Shown: positions 47,521 through 60,184 of the stretch, one piece after another | Numbering within the stretch: the stretch's first letter is position 1 | Layout of the letters: each line of letters opens with the position of its first letter | Assembly: GCF_017562075.2 (NCBI RefSeq) | Contig: NC_054085.1 | Coordinates: 7,671,259 to 7,735,258 of the forward strand | DNA: 64,000 bases | Source: Anopheles merus | Lineage: Eukaryota; Arthropoda; Insecta; Diptera; Culicidae | Direction: 5' to 3' | The notes under the pieces: model-generated | The model's input: only the letters and a program-made list of their open reading frames with translations | What the model was told of the DNA's origin: nothing | The model's database searches: none | Translations under genes and position numbers: made by a program

Positions 47521-48000
47521 CTACTCATCACCCTTGAGCAGTTCCTCGAAGATGTTCACCTTCCCGGGCGGCCGGCGCGAGTACGGTTGCTCCAGCGAGT
47601 TCCGGTACTCGGTCAGCATCGGCAACTTCAGGAGCCGGTCGGGGCAGTTGCGCAGCAAGTACAGCCAGCACGGCAGATTGCCCCCCTCGATACCGACGTT
47701 AATGTCCTCGACCTGCCGATCGTACAGCTTCCGATAGTCCTCCAGCACGTCCAGCTGCTCGAACAGCGGATCGTCCACCTCGTAGATCTCGCCCGTTACG
47801 TAACTGCCGGTGCCCGGTTTGTCCAGCAGGAAGGGAATGTTGTACCGGGTGGCGACGATCAGCGGGAACCGCCGGTTCGTCGAGCCCTTGCAGATGAACT
47901 TGGCGTATCCGTTGTCGGCATTGGCCAGCAGATGGTGGTTCGGTTCGCCGCGCTTCAGCGTACCGTACACAAACACCCGGCGCAGTGCTCTCTGGGCCAT
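47521..48000 (-). CDS. AIG2-like gamma-glutamylaminecyclotransferase, copy 2 (upstream)
   Basis: 159 residues from the ATG at 48000 (MAQRALRRVFVYGTLKRG), matching the start of copy 1. The open frame extends further upstream without an ATG in family context, so I kept the short start. It retains the YGTLKRGEPNHH loop and catalytic Glu in VTGEIYEVD. The C-terminus is longer and basic (SRRPPGKVNIFEELLKGDE) and unlike copy 1. The pair is a tandem duplication with separate spacers, so each is probably transcribed on its own. TTTATT near 47300 may supply its poly(A) signal. Confidence 0.9.
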   Translation of the reverse strand: MAQRALRRVFVYGTLKRGEPNHHLLANADNGYAKFICKGSTNRRFPLIVATRYNIPFLLDKPGTGSYVTGEIYEVDDPLFEQLDVLEDYRKLYDRQVEDINVGIEGGNLPCWLYLLRNCPDRLLKLPMLTEYRNSLEQPYSRRPPGKVNIFEELLKGDE

Positions 48001-50061
48001 TCTTGCACGTTCGCTGTCGGATGTGTTTGCAAGTAACTCTCTTTTGCTTTGAGGCGCTAATCCAGGTGTTGTGACCTTAAGGCACGGTGTGCTCCAGCTA
48101 TTTTGGAAGCCCCGGATGTAATGATTAGGAATGCAAATCAGTCCACTTTGGAGAGGTAGTTGGTTTCGATTTGTACGCACCAAAGCAATGTTTCACGCAG
48201 TTTCACAATATTTGCTCTTGCTGTCGGACGCGTGCTGCTCCCGAATGTTCCAATATCACACAACACTCACAAGATATGGGCAAAAGAGATATGGAAGAAC
48301 GAACACGCCCGTGCACGGCGAGAAGACGACGACGCACTGAGTTGGGGCCGGACAATGTAATAATGGAAATTAACACTTTACAGCCAGAATAACACACGCG
48401 TTGGGGATGAGATTTGGTTTTACTGAAAACCGGCCAACAGGGATACACGCTGCAAGGGAGAACGGAAAAGGACACACACACACCGGTTTCGGATTGGTTC
48501 GGTCGGTTCGTCTGGCAAACCGGTTGGGCGCAATGCTCTTTCCGCGGTCTTCTTCGTCATTGCGCCGCATTCGGCGGCCCCGGTTGACAGTTGCGCTGCG
48601 ACTGTGTGCGTTTCTATGGTATTTGTGTTTTTGTTTTTGTTTTGTTCTTTTTCTTTATTTTTATTTCTGCGATGTATCGGCGTGGGGGAAGCTCTCCAGC
48701 AGAAGGAGGTTCCATTTTTTTTTCTAATGCACCAAATTCACAGTAAAATCTATACATAAATGAATGCCATCGTTTATCAACTTTTTCTTTCATTTACTTC
48801 TACCACTACCATCAAAGCGCAAGAACGCAATTTTCCTTTCATTCGGGGAATCGTAATTGCAGCTGTAAGTTGTAATGCTCTAGCTAAAACCGGAACGTGT
48901 CTTTACGGTCTGCAAGTGGAGAGGTGGTTTCTAGGTTTTATCCCGTTCGTTCACAGTGGAATAAAGTGAATTTCTTGAAATCTTCTTTATCTCTGCTAGG
49001 AATGCATACCGGAGCAAGGTTTTCAATGCGTTTTAGTGCCTTGTTCTTGTTTATTGTTCTGCCCGGTTTTTACGGCCTACTCGTAGTCACGCTGACCTTG
49101 TATAGACACTTCCTGGTTGTCGAGTGGGACGTCTACCTGCCTGCCAAAATCAATCTTTTCTGAAAGGTGACTTGAGGGCATATCTGCTAGGACGACCCGA
49201 TGGCGTCCGATCTGTGCCATTTTGGTTATAATGCCAGTCGTTTTAGCTTTGTAATGTCCACTTCTAAACTACTTAAAAAATTATCAAACTCACTCGGCGG
49301 TATAAAGACGGACGCCGGTAGCAAATTTGCTCTTCTATCTCCATTCAAGGCATTAATGCAGCACTGGGATTAGTTTCTTTAGAATATCCTTAATGTACTC
49401 AACGACTGACACTAGATGGCTGATAGTAGAACGAATATTAAAAGCTTTTTTTTGAACATATGATCATGCAGATATTTTATTTTCAGCCTGGTTTGCACAA
49501 TAAAGCCTATATTTATATCTCTTGGTTCGCACCCTTATAGAACAGACATCAGAACGGGAATCAGTCTTTAAAAGAAAGGAAGATGTATTCTTCTGGCACA
49601 AGTAAGTAAGTAATTAAGGGTCTAATTGCAAGCCAGAGAGCCAGAACACTTGCTGTATGGAAGCATTTGAATATTCTGCACCAATCTCCGTCGGCAGGGC
49701 TTTCTTCTTCTGGTCTGGCTACATAACTTATCTGCAAACAACTTACTAGTAAGAGCATGAGTTCAGCTCCTCTTGTTTCTCTCATGTCTAATCTATCGTA
49801 TCATGTCGTTCATCGGCTTGGTCGGGGTATCCGATTCGCCATACCGCCATTTCAAAAGTCACGAGTTCTTAAAATCTTCAGGATTCTCAGGAAATCTTCC
49901 TCAAAAATTGGAGTAACCCGCACTGAACTCAAGCTAGATTTGTCCGAAATTCCGATTGAGGCAATGTATAACAATTTATTTATTTGACAAGAAGTTTTTC
50001 GCGGACGTTGAATGTTTAAAAATACATTTAGTGCATTAAATATGGCGATCTTCTCCTTTTT
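48001..50061. other. Gene-free stretch upstream of the AIG2 pair
   Basis: 48.0-48.6 kb is likely promoter and 5'UTR of copy 2. The rest is mixed composition with short frames and no recognisable gene. A short (GTAA)-type run occurs near 49600. Confidence 0.5.
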
Positions 50062-50222
50062 ATTCTTCTTTCTTTTGGCGTAAGGACATCCGCGTTAATT
50101 CCGGCGGCTTATACAGGTTTTCGAAACTAATTTAAGTACCACGCAGTCGGATAAGCAATCACTTTGCTACGGGAGAACGACCCATACGAGGCTTAAACCC
50201 AGGACGAGCATTGTTCCGGGCC
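50062..50222 (-). mobile_element. SINE copy, short subfamily, degraded
   Basis: On the minus strand it has a mutated B box (GGGTTTAAGCC), then CCTGTATAAGCCGCCGG, then TTACGCCAAAAG and an AGAAGAA tail. Same order as at 19821-19968. The tRNA head is diverged. Confidence 0.55.
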
Positions 50223-50649
50223 CGACGGCCAAGCCAACCGCGAAGGTTTCGGTCGTTCTGGAGCGCTTGGTAAACCGTCTGCTGCCACGGAACAGCACGT
50301 CCCGGGCAAAGGGTTTCGGGAGCGTCAACGGTCCAACTCTCCTTCACCAAACTACTTTCAGTATTGGCCTACCAGGCTAGTTACCTCTTTTCCAATGTAA
50401 ATGATTTCTGATTTCGTTAAGCGCTGTCGAGAAGGCAATCGTATTCGCCCAAAGCTTCACCCGGGAGAATCTTAATACCAAACAAAGAAACGCACTCATC
50501 AAATGCTGGTGTAAGACTGATTTATTATAATTATCTCCTCCTTTTATACTCAAAATTACAAGCTATCATAGCCTACTAAGAACAAAATATAAATTATTTA
50601 ATTACAAATTCAAACAGCCACCTTCGATGTGGTCGCTACGCAACAAGCA

Positions 50650-50690
50650 TGGCCTTAAGTCGTGCGAGTTGACGACTGTATCACGAGACC
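50650..50690 (-). mobile_element. SINE head fragment
   Basis: The complement reads CGTGATACAGTCGTCAACTCG, which is the A-box end of the family, followed by ACGACTTAAGGCCATG. The B box and tail are missing. It may be a broken copy of the SINE 430 bases to the left. Confidence 0.5.
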
Positions 50691-50837
50691 GTTCGTATGG
50701 CCTAGCAGATCCGTAAAATATGTTAAGATCTACGACACATTTCAGTGCAGAGAGCTACCCATTATGGCCCATATGGCTCATTAAGACGAACTTATGATGA
50801 AAAAGTCGCTAAAGAATTCGACACACTTCCCGACAAC

Positions 50838-52461
50838 TCAATACTTAGCATTCGAAGCAACCAGCTCCACCGTATCCGTACACTTTAAATGCCCTTTATC
50901 ATCGATCAAACCGAGCGCCACCAGCTCTTGGGGATGTTTGGCTTTCATGTGCACGCTGCGACCCTTATGATGCGCAAAAGCCATTCCACAAATTCGGCAG
51001 CACAATGGCTTCTCCCCAGTGTGTGTACGCATATGCACGGCCAGGTGCGTGGTGGTTCGGAAGCGCTTTTCACACACACTGCAGCTGTGGGGCTTTTCAC
51101 CCGTATGCACCCGCAGATGCTTGTTGAGCGTCGTGCGCAACAGGAACAGTTTGTCGCAAATCTCGCACTTGTGGTGCTTCTCCTGCGAATGCGTTAGCAT
51201 GTGGCTGCGTAGCGTTCCGGCAAACAGGAACCGCTTCGGGCAGAGATCGCACGCATACTTTCGCTCCCCGCTGTGTATTCGCATGTGTCCCTTCAGGTTG
51301 TTGTTCTCCAGAAAGGCTTTGCCACAGATGTCGCACTTAAAGTCACGCTTGCGCAAGTGTACACCGTTGATGTGCGATTGTAGCTTATGGCGCGAGGTAA
51401 AGCTTTTTGGACATTGGTCGCATCGGTGCGACCGTACCGAATGGATGATCATGTGCGACCGGATATTGTTCACCGATGTTCCACAAACGGAGCACGCTAT
51501 CTTCTCCTTGGTAACGGGTTTCTTTGATTCTAAAGCTGTCGCACCACTATTGCCGATTGGACATTCGTTCTGTATGATGATTGTAACTTCTTCGGGATTA
51601 TCGCCTTCTTCTAAATTATCATCCGTATAGGTGAACTCTATTTCCTCTTCGAATGTTGCACATTTTCCATCGTCATTTAATGCCTCTGTCACCCGATCCT
51701 GCTCTGGAACTGCAACTTCATTTTGTACTTCCGGTTTGTTTTGGTCCTCAATCCATGCAGACATAGTTGCTCCCGACGATGTGATGCGGTCTGCGGAAAA
51801 TACTCCATTTTCGGTGTTTTCTTCGACATCTTTTTGAGTTGGATTGGCTGATCTCTTCTCTACCCGTATTCCTTGGGGTAGCTGTAAGTGATTATACGTG
51901 AGATTATTCCCGTCTCACCATCAAGCAAAAAATCCAAAATTATGCTTTACCTTTTTAAGTATTTCTTCACAATTATGTTTCACTCGTTTGGTGGTCGATT
52001 TTCTTTTGCTTTTGTGTGGCAAAACATCAGTCTTCTCGGAACGATTTGTTTTAGCCTTCTCTTCCCGAATTCGATGCAGAATTTGTATTGACTCGTCGCA
52101 TTTGCGTTTGAAATTTACAATAACGTTCAGATTCTTCTCACATGCTTCACAAAGAAAGTTTGGCAACGCATCGTTCTTGTTTATCTGTTTCGGGGAAACG
52201 AGGGTAAATCATTATTCATTTTAAAACTACATCTCAACTACATGCCGTGCTCACCTTTATCTTCAGCAAATCGAGTGCAAACTTTACAAAATTTCTTATA
52301 AAGTACACATTCCGTCCCTGTACGTTGCAGTAGATAGAGATCAACCGTTCCCGGGATAGACAGAGCCGGCATAAACGATCAAAATCGCCGACATAGGATT
52401 GCCAATCAACAGCCATTTTACTCCCCATCGGCTCAGAATTTGTGTCCATTTTGGAGTCCAT
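50838..52461 (-). CDS. ZAD-domain C2H2 zinc-finger transcription factor
   Basis: Three exons: 52461-52255, 52184-51951 and 51881-50838, giving 494 residues. An N-terminal ZAD has its four zinc cysteines (CRLC at 31-34, CEAC at 81-84). ZADs are dimerisation modules of arthropod zinc-finger proteins. A charged linker follows, then seven C2H2 fingers from about residue 277 to 470, most joined by TGEKP-type linkers (HTGEKPHSC, HTGEKPLCC). The first finger (CSVCGTSVNNIRSHMIIH) has a short spacing and may be structural. Such proteins usually bind DNA as dimers, often in early development or germ line. The target is unknown. The ATG at 52461 is the first in frame; the frame upstream lacks one. Confidence 0.9.
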
Positions 52462-53494
52462 GGAGGATGTTCCAGTGTATGAAATTTCACAAACAACACA
52501 CAACACAGCTGGTTCCACAGCCCGAAACGTAAACAAAACCGGCGATTGTCAGTTTAAAAATTGGGCTTCGTTTATACTGCATGGTTTACTTAGAGTTAGA
52601 TCGTGTAAAAGAAGGAAATCGCGCCATTACTACGAAAAGAAAACACATGGTGTTGCGGCAGTGTAAATTTGTAAGTGTGTGTTTTCTAGAAATGGAAAAA
52701 GATGAAGAGTACGATTTCATGAAAGAAGAAGCGTATTTGTAGAAATTCTTCTCTTTTTCGGGACTTTTTTGCGGCTGCATCATCAGCAGCATCTTCTGAT
52801 TGTTTGCATACATCCTTGTTGATTCCTACGGGTTTCAGTTGACTACGCATGCTGCGTTCCTAGTTTGTTGTTGTATCGTTAGTTAGCAGGAGTGTAGTAT
52901 ACTTTTCTTGAATGCCATGCGGACATCAATTTTTCTTTATCGCCATATTGGATAATGCCACAGCTATAGACCGTCGCTGGCTCAAAACTTCCGAAAGTGG
53001 TGAGGTCTCTTGCAGCTTCTGCAAACATCCCAGTGCACACACTTAACGACCTCCACCAAAGACTCAATGTGACGGCGTCATGGTTACATCTGGTCACATC
53101 TGGACAGTTAGAAGCTACAAACTGTAGAACAGGTGCCACAACAATTGCAGCTACAGCTATCAGATAAGTTATTTTTGTTTCAGGACATTTCGGATATTAT
53201 TCAGAAACTAGATACTCGACCTATGTACTAATCATTTAACTCAATTAACAGTCCGTAGTCTCAGAAGAGAGGGAATTCATTGCCCTGACATGATTTATGA
53301 TGATCCTGCTCAATATTCAACAGACGCAACCAATTTTATCAATATGAGAATGTTCTATAAAGCAGAAACTCTCACTCTCTTTCTCGCTGTCCGTATTAGA
53401 ACACCATATCAACATATTAAAAAAAAAAAGATTTATTTAACATACGTGTGTGCAGTAGTAGCAGTCCTGCTCCATCTTGGCATCGATGTAACCC
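52462..53494. other. Spacer between ZAD gene and aladin
   Basis: Contains the promoter and 5'UTR of the ZAD gene on one side and the short 3'UTR of aladin on the other (TTTATT near 53430, about 60 bases past the stop). No gene recognised. Confidence 0.5.
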
Positions 53495-55001
53495 CTACAA
53501 CGGATAGTACTCAACGCGACCGGATGACCAGCCGATCGTGAGCACAGACGCACAGTCCGAGTCGTACTCCTGCTGATAGTTTTCCTGATAGCACATGCAC
53601 GATGGATACTCTACGCCCACGCCAAAAATGAGGCAGTACGGATCGATGTTAATCTGCAGTCCGGCCAGATTCGTAAAGAAGATGGCAATGGCCGCGGTGT
53701 TTTTGAACGATATGGCAAGAAAGCGGTCCCGCGGGCACCAGGAGAGTGATTGCGCTTTGCCACCGATCGCTAAACCACCGTCGGTAAGTTTCTGATCGAG
53801 ATCCACCAGTGGGAAGGCCAGCTCGTACGATGCGCCTGTGGAGTAGAAAACACCAACAAAATACGTTAAATAAGGTGCTTGTTTTGTTGTTTTCCTTGTG
53901 CGTTAGCATCTCTTACTTTTCAAACCGGACAGACGCATGTAGAACAGCTTCATATCGTCGGTGGTGACAAAGAGGAGATGCTTCTCGTCCCGGGACCAGG
54001 CGAAAGATTGCAACGAACCGTTTGCCGTACTCCAGCCGACCCGCGTGACACGCTCGGGCGGTACCGTGCAGAGGTAGAAATCTTTGCCAATTGTACTAGC
54101 GATCATGTTGTAACCGAGCGGCGCATAGCTGACCAGGGCACAAGGCAATTTCACGCGATGCATCGGAACGCATCGCTGCTGATCCACGTTCCACACTAGC
54201 AGATGCGTGTCGTTGATGCTAGCCGTCACCAGTAGCTCTCCGTTACTGCTCCAACTAACGGCGGTGACCGGTTGGTGCCGTCCGTTCTGCAAATGAACCG
54301 CCTGCGAGAGGGGCCGCGTAATCTGGCTCGTCGGATCGACGCTCCAGATGAGCACGCCGCTTTGGCATCCGATTGCAAGCTCGCCTCCGGTGTACGGTCG
54401 CCAAGCGAGACAGGTAACGGCTTTTTGGAGACTGCTGCGCAGAATCGGCGTTACGCCGGGGTTGCGCGTGTAGATACGCACCGTATCGTCGATGGTCGCA
54501 ACGGCCAGCTTGAAGCACAGCGGATGCCAACTCAGACAGCGTATCGTGCTCTTCTGCCAGTTGCGTGTTTGCGAGTGCTTTGCCACCAGATCCATGGACA
54601 GTTCGCACGGGTACGACTGCCAGTACTGCTTGAACCGTCGGCCAATCATTTGCAGGTAGGTGGCGGCACGGGCAACAAACCGTGACTCGGACTGGGTCGC
54701 TTCGCCGAGCGCTTCGAGCAAACCGAGCTCCATAAAGATGGCCAGTATGCGTTTCGGAAGCGACTCCGTCACTGGCACCATCACATCGCGCGTACTCTCC
54801 GACCGCCGGCTGTGTCCGGGAGGGTGCAACATTTCACGCGTAAACACTATATCCGGATAATGATCGCGCTGCAACGGGGACGAAAAGCAGAGGAGGTTCA
54901 GGCGAGATGAAGGAAACCTGGGGCAGCAACATACTTACGGATGAGAATCCAATCACTTCAGCGCTGGGAGGGAAATTGCTAAGGTTTAGTGCACGACTCA
55001 T
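53495..55001 (-). CDS. Aladin: Aladin (AAAS), nuclear pore WD-repeat protein
   Basis: Three exons: 55001-54939, 54868-53917 and 53835-53495, giving 451 residues. A seven-bladed WD40 propeller fills residues about 130-450. Family-specific stretches are recognisable: ACQSxxLIW-like IGCQSGVLIWSVDPTSQ, TRPLS, VTAVSWSSNGELLVTAS, and near the end IGWSSGRVEYYPL. Aladin sits on the cytoplasmic ring of the nuclear pore, held by NDC1. Loss in humans causes triple-A syndrome. The human protein is about 546 residues, and this one lacks most of the human C-terminal tail beyond the propeller. The 21-residue first exon starts with a good ATG, and all junctions are in frame. Confidence 0.93.
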
Positions 55002-56663
55002 TTTGTAACTTTTTTATTTTCCCAAACGGTACAGAAAGCGATTGAACGGGAACTGTTTACAAACGCTCTCAAAAAAAGACCGGCTCTTTACGACCCCCTT
55101 CCGATTGGGCGCTCTTTTTCGGGCTGTCAATATTTGCCCAATTGTCAAAAGCGGCATCCTTGCTTGTCACTTGTTTCAAATTGATTTAAAAATAACGTTT
55201 TTACTTAAACGGAGTTGAGCATGAGCTTAATATAATTAATTCATGATTTAATGTCATTTGAAATGTACTTTTTTCTAGACAAAAATTTAATGTCTTTCGT
55301 TCCTAAAGCGTTAGCTATAATTGGCAAGTTTGGTATCCTTATTTACAATATGCTCGTGCTATTGATGCTTTTTTAATACATATATTAGACTTCTATTCAT
55401 CTTTGGTGTAACGACTTAGGTGGGCATGCCAGCTTATATAGAAGCTTCCTAGATGTATAAAACACCACGTAATCGAAACAGTCAAAACCTTCATTTTAAG
55501 GGATAATCCAGATGTCAATCGAACCCGTTCCGGCCCTGTAGAAGTCGTCGACATTCATCGAATAGACTTCTGGGGCGTTGCTTATCGATGATGTAGTGCA
55601 ATGATATGCTTTGCCTGCAACAATTTTCGAACACTCCAGATCTTCGTCATCCAAAACTTTGTTATTGTCAGGTGATTTGCAGGAAAAAGCAACCAAAGAC
55701 GATCTTGATTATTCAGTACTGGAGCTAGAAGGGTTTCGTACCTTTATCATTCATTATTTGTACATCGCCTAAAAGAACACTATTTGTCGGCAGAGCCGTT
55801 GATGATGTACCCAAGAACCGCCTCGTTCATCGGCATTCCAGGATTCTACGTCACCTGCACAAATCCTTAGACAGGCTTCAGTTACGTACAGGAACTGCTA
55901 ATCAATGATGTCCAACTTTTCGGAGTATGCTTACAACTGGAACGACTTGTAGAAGATGATTCCCGAGATCTTCCAATACCTCGGGATCGGTTTGCAATCA
56001 TGCGAAAATAGAAAAAGACAATAATACCACTACTTTTGAATTCTGGGTTTTTTTGATTTGTTCTTCCACTCGCTGGACACATTAAAGTTACAAAGTTCAG
56101 TACAGTTATGTTTAACCATTTATGTGTATCAATGCTTAATTCAAAACTATCGTTTTTGGTGTGAGTGATATCTACAAATTAACTTTTCTATACATCATAC
56201 ATAGTGTTTGCCATTTGTGGGGCCTAATGCATAACCTTAAACCTCACAAACCACAAGTGTCATCCACAATTACTTGGAGATCGCGGATTGGATGCAAACC
56301 CTGCCAGCCTTACAGCGTACTGAATTTATATCATACACTTCTAGCTACCCTTGTATTAGCCATCAGTTCGTAGAGAACCGAGTTCAAATTGATTGATGAA
56401 CCGGTAACACAAAACATACATTAGTTGCCTTTTCCGCGCCAGGGGAGCATTTAACAGAGGTCCTTAAGATGATTCCCCCGACAGCAGCAACGTGCTGGGT
56501 TGATGCTGGTGGGGTTTTAACATAATTTTAAATTATAACAACAAGCAAGTTGCAGTGCTTTGGACTTGGACCTGGCTTTGGACGATGAACACGAAATGCT
56601 AACGCACACACAAGCGCCAATGTTCAACAAAATCGATTATTATAGTGCCTCGATTTTCACATA
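55002..56663. other. Spacer with SINE tail and a possible decayed coding remnant
   Basis: 55.0-55.2 kb is the aladin promoter. 55391-55445 is a SINE tail fragment (complement of a GTAACGACTTAG-type block). 55496-56085 on the minus strand has protein-like pieces broken by stops (see findings). 56.1-56.66 kb has nothing recognisable except the 3'UTR of the next gene. Confidence 0.45.
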
Positions 56664-59600
56664 CTAATCGTCGTCAATTACGATCACGGATTCCTGATCA
56701 CCTTTGCTACCGCTCACGTCCGTCGCAGGAGTATTCTTTGCGGTCGAATTCCTTGCGATTGAATTCCTTGCGGTAGAATTCCTTGCGGTCGCGTTCCTTG
56801 CGGGCACATTTTTTGTGGGCGCATTTTTTGCTGTCATATTCTTTGCGAACGCATTCTTTGCAGACGTATCTTTAGCAGACTGTTCCGTAACAGATTTATC
56901 CTGTGCAGACTTCTCCGATGAATCATTTCCTTCCGCAGACCCCGAAGCTTCTTTCAGTTGGCGCAGCTTCGCCTGATTAGCACGACGTTGTTTCATTAAG
57001 TGTTCACGCTGCTGCTGCAACCACTTGCTCTTTGCCTTCACGGAGGTGATAATTCCAACCGCCTGATTTGGAAAGAGAAAAATGTTGTTGTGTTTAATTT
57101 GTTTGTTGTTTGTATGTATATAGCCAGACAACAAAAAAAAACGTGCAAATGAAACCTTACCCGATCATAAATTTTGTCATCGTTTTCGTAACATTTTTCG
57201 TCCTCGTAGAGTTGCTTGTTGTAACACTGCATGGCTAGCTTCATCCTCATAAGATCTTCGTACAATGCTGGCAGGGTGGATTCCACCGATTCCAGCTGCT
57301 CTTGCTTAGATACATTGATTATACCATACACCGTAACAATCTAGAATGATTATGGAAGCGGAAAAAACAGAGTATGTAACATTAATGTACTCGTTCCCTG
57401 TTCGTTCAGTCGTTCCTTCGGACACGGTACTTACGCAAAACTGGTTGATAACGCTGGTCATCCTTTCTTCCGGTCGTAGCGGTAGCGAACGCTCCTTGAA
57501 CTTCCACTGTATGGCTAAATTGTACGGTCTGAACGCGTACGTATTGCGCTGGATGAACCTGTGTGGTACAACGAATTCAACGAAATTGTGTCAGACACAT
57601 CGATGCTATTTAGAATGTAGGAGAATCGTTCGTGCAATACTTACTGGTTTAGCAGCGTCACGGCAGCTTCAAGATTGTGAACGCTTACAAGCTGCTTCTT
57701 TACCGTCAGTTCCTTCATGTGTATGATCACCTCGCGTTCAAAGCGCACCACCTCCACCAGTCCAAGTCCGGGTATTTTCGACTCCAGCACGCCCCTGGTA
57801 AATGGATGCTCGCCCAGCAGCTTCTCCTCTTGTGCTTCGCTCAGGTACTTCAGATTATCGAGCAAACCGCCTGCTGTTCCAGCCGATCCGGGCGGGGTGA
57901 CACTGTTGCCAACGCCTCCGTCTGAAATACGGCGAGCGCCAGCAACATCACCGTACCTCGCTGTTGCGGCAGTAACTGACACACGTGGCACCACTTTAGT
58001 CCGCGGCATTGTTATGGTCGATGAGGATGATGACGACGATGATGGTGATGGAGTAGCGGATGCATTTAGAGACGCAGATGCTGGTGAAGGGGTGGCTGAT
58101 GGTTTTGCGCTGCTGCTGCTGCTACCCACAACGGCCTTTCCATTCAAGGAAATGGACGATACTGATGGCAACAAGGATTTCGCATTGCTGCTCAATATTC
58201 TAACCTCGCCTATTTTTCCATTCACGACAGCAGAGAGCGCTGACTTGGCGCACGTTGTACCCTCCTCTAGCATGGCATCGTTTTTGATGGAATTTAACAG
58301 GGAGCGTTTCATCTTGAGCAAACCGGACGCAGGGTTGAAGCTGTAGCCGTCCTGTTGGCCCGTTTTGGTTAGGTCCACTCGTCGCGCTATCATTGCAATC
58401 TGTTCCTGGCTGAGAATGGTTTTCTGTGCGTATGCTGTAACGCCATTGATGGCGTTCGATCCAGCAACGACGACGGGGGTGGTGGCGGCAGGGGTAACGG
58501 AAGTGCTGCTGGCTGCGGTACGATCAGCATTTCCACTTGCCGAGGCTGGTGGTTTCATCTTTTCGTTGCTGCTTTCGTTATCATCGTCGAGCCAAACTAC
58601 ATCGTCCTCATCGTCTGATTCCTGTACTACCGGAGCAGGCCTGCTGACCTGGACACTGACACGCTCAACGGCCACGGAGTTTAGCCTCGGTCGCTGTTTC
58701 GGTGCTCCTGCCACACCAACAGGCTGACGACCTGACAATTCGTCAGCCAGGCTTGCTTTCGTTGTACTCAATGCCCGTACCGGGACACCCGGCGGAGCAT
58801 TCGATGGTCGCGATACGCGAAGAGCGTTTGGCACTACTTTGACCGGTACGTTACTTTCGGCGGATTTCAGTGGGGCAATTGTGAGCGTGCTTACACCGTT
58901 GATCGGTCTTGTGATCGTAGTTGAACCCGACTTTAACGTCTGTGGACCCGGTAACGATATTCGTGTGAAACTGTTCCGTGCAATCGTAGTGTTTGCTGGA
59001 ATTCTTACTCCACTCGGTAAGGCTCTTTCGACACCAGCAGCATCAGTTATTCGGATCACTTTGGCCGCGGGTGCATAGTTGGCTGCAGGCGGTAGCGGTG
59101 ATGATTGACGCTTCCGGTTCGGCTCATTGCGATTCTGATCGCCGGACACGCTTTTCGTGACGCGTTCCTGTTCCAACACTTTCTCTATTTCGCGCTTTTC
59201 TTGCTGGTTTTGCTTCATCGTTCCTTCCACCAGCCGGAACAGATCTATACCGATTTGTTCGACCGCAAACTCCCGCCGGGGTTGTTCGTTTGCTGTGCTG
59301 CTATTCTCCGTCGACTCCTTAGCAGTGCCCAAGTTCTCACCTTCGTCATTGTCGTCCGAATCCAGAACAACAACGTCATCATCTAGGTCGTTCGGAACAC
59401 TAGCGCTCGGCATTTGGTCTTTTTCAACCGCAGTGATTGACTGCCGTGCCTGTTTTTCCGGACCAACGGTTGCCGTTGCCGGCGGCATGTTATTTCGCTT
59501 GAGCAGTGATCGTTGTGCGGTATTGCAGCTGGTGCTAGCTACCGTCCCACTCGGTACCTTAATGGCTTCTCGAGGCCGTAACGAATTGAACGCTGTCTGA

Positions 59601-60153
59601 CGTATCTTGCCCTGCACGGATGCTACTCGCGATGTGACCGCATCGACCCACCAGCCGACAGTTCGTTTGGTGTTCGCAGGCATCGGTATTCTGTTCTGCC
59701 TCTCGTACACTTCCCGCTCGTACAGGCTGCCCTGCACGCTCTGGCAAAGAATCACATCGATCTTGGTCTCCGAGCTTTTGTACGGACCAAGGAAGAGCGC
59801 ATTCCCTTCCTTAGGCAGCGCATACATGAACGGTCGCTGCTGCTTTTGAGGCTGATTCGGTGGGGCAGGATTGTCGAGGCGAATTGCTTGCGCCGTACGA
59901 CTGGCATCGTAAATGGCTTTCTTGATGCGGCCATACGTTACGCAGCACTGCCAGCTCGGCAGGTACATGTGGCTGAAATCATTCTCGATCTTTATCCGCA
60001 TCCACCGGCAATCCGACGCACCGCCATCCGGCGTGTCGGCAATACCAGGCAGTAAACCCAGCGGAAAGTGTACCGGTTGCAAGGCTTTGGGCACAATCTC
60101 AATGTTCGATTGGGTGCTGAGCATGCTGGTGGACGGTGCCGGTTCAATATGAC

Positions 60154-60184
<31 letters not shown>

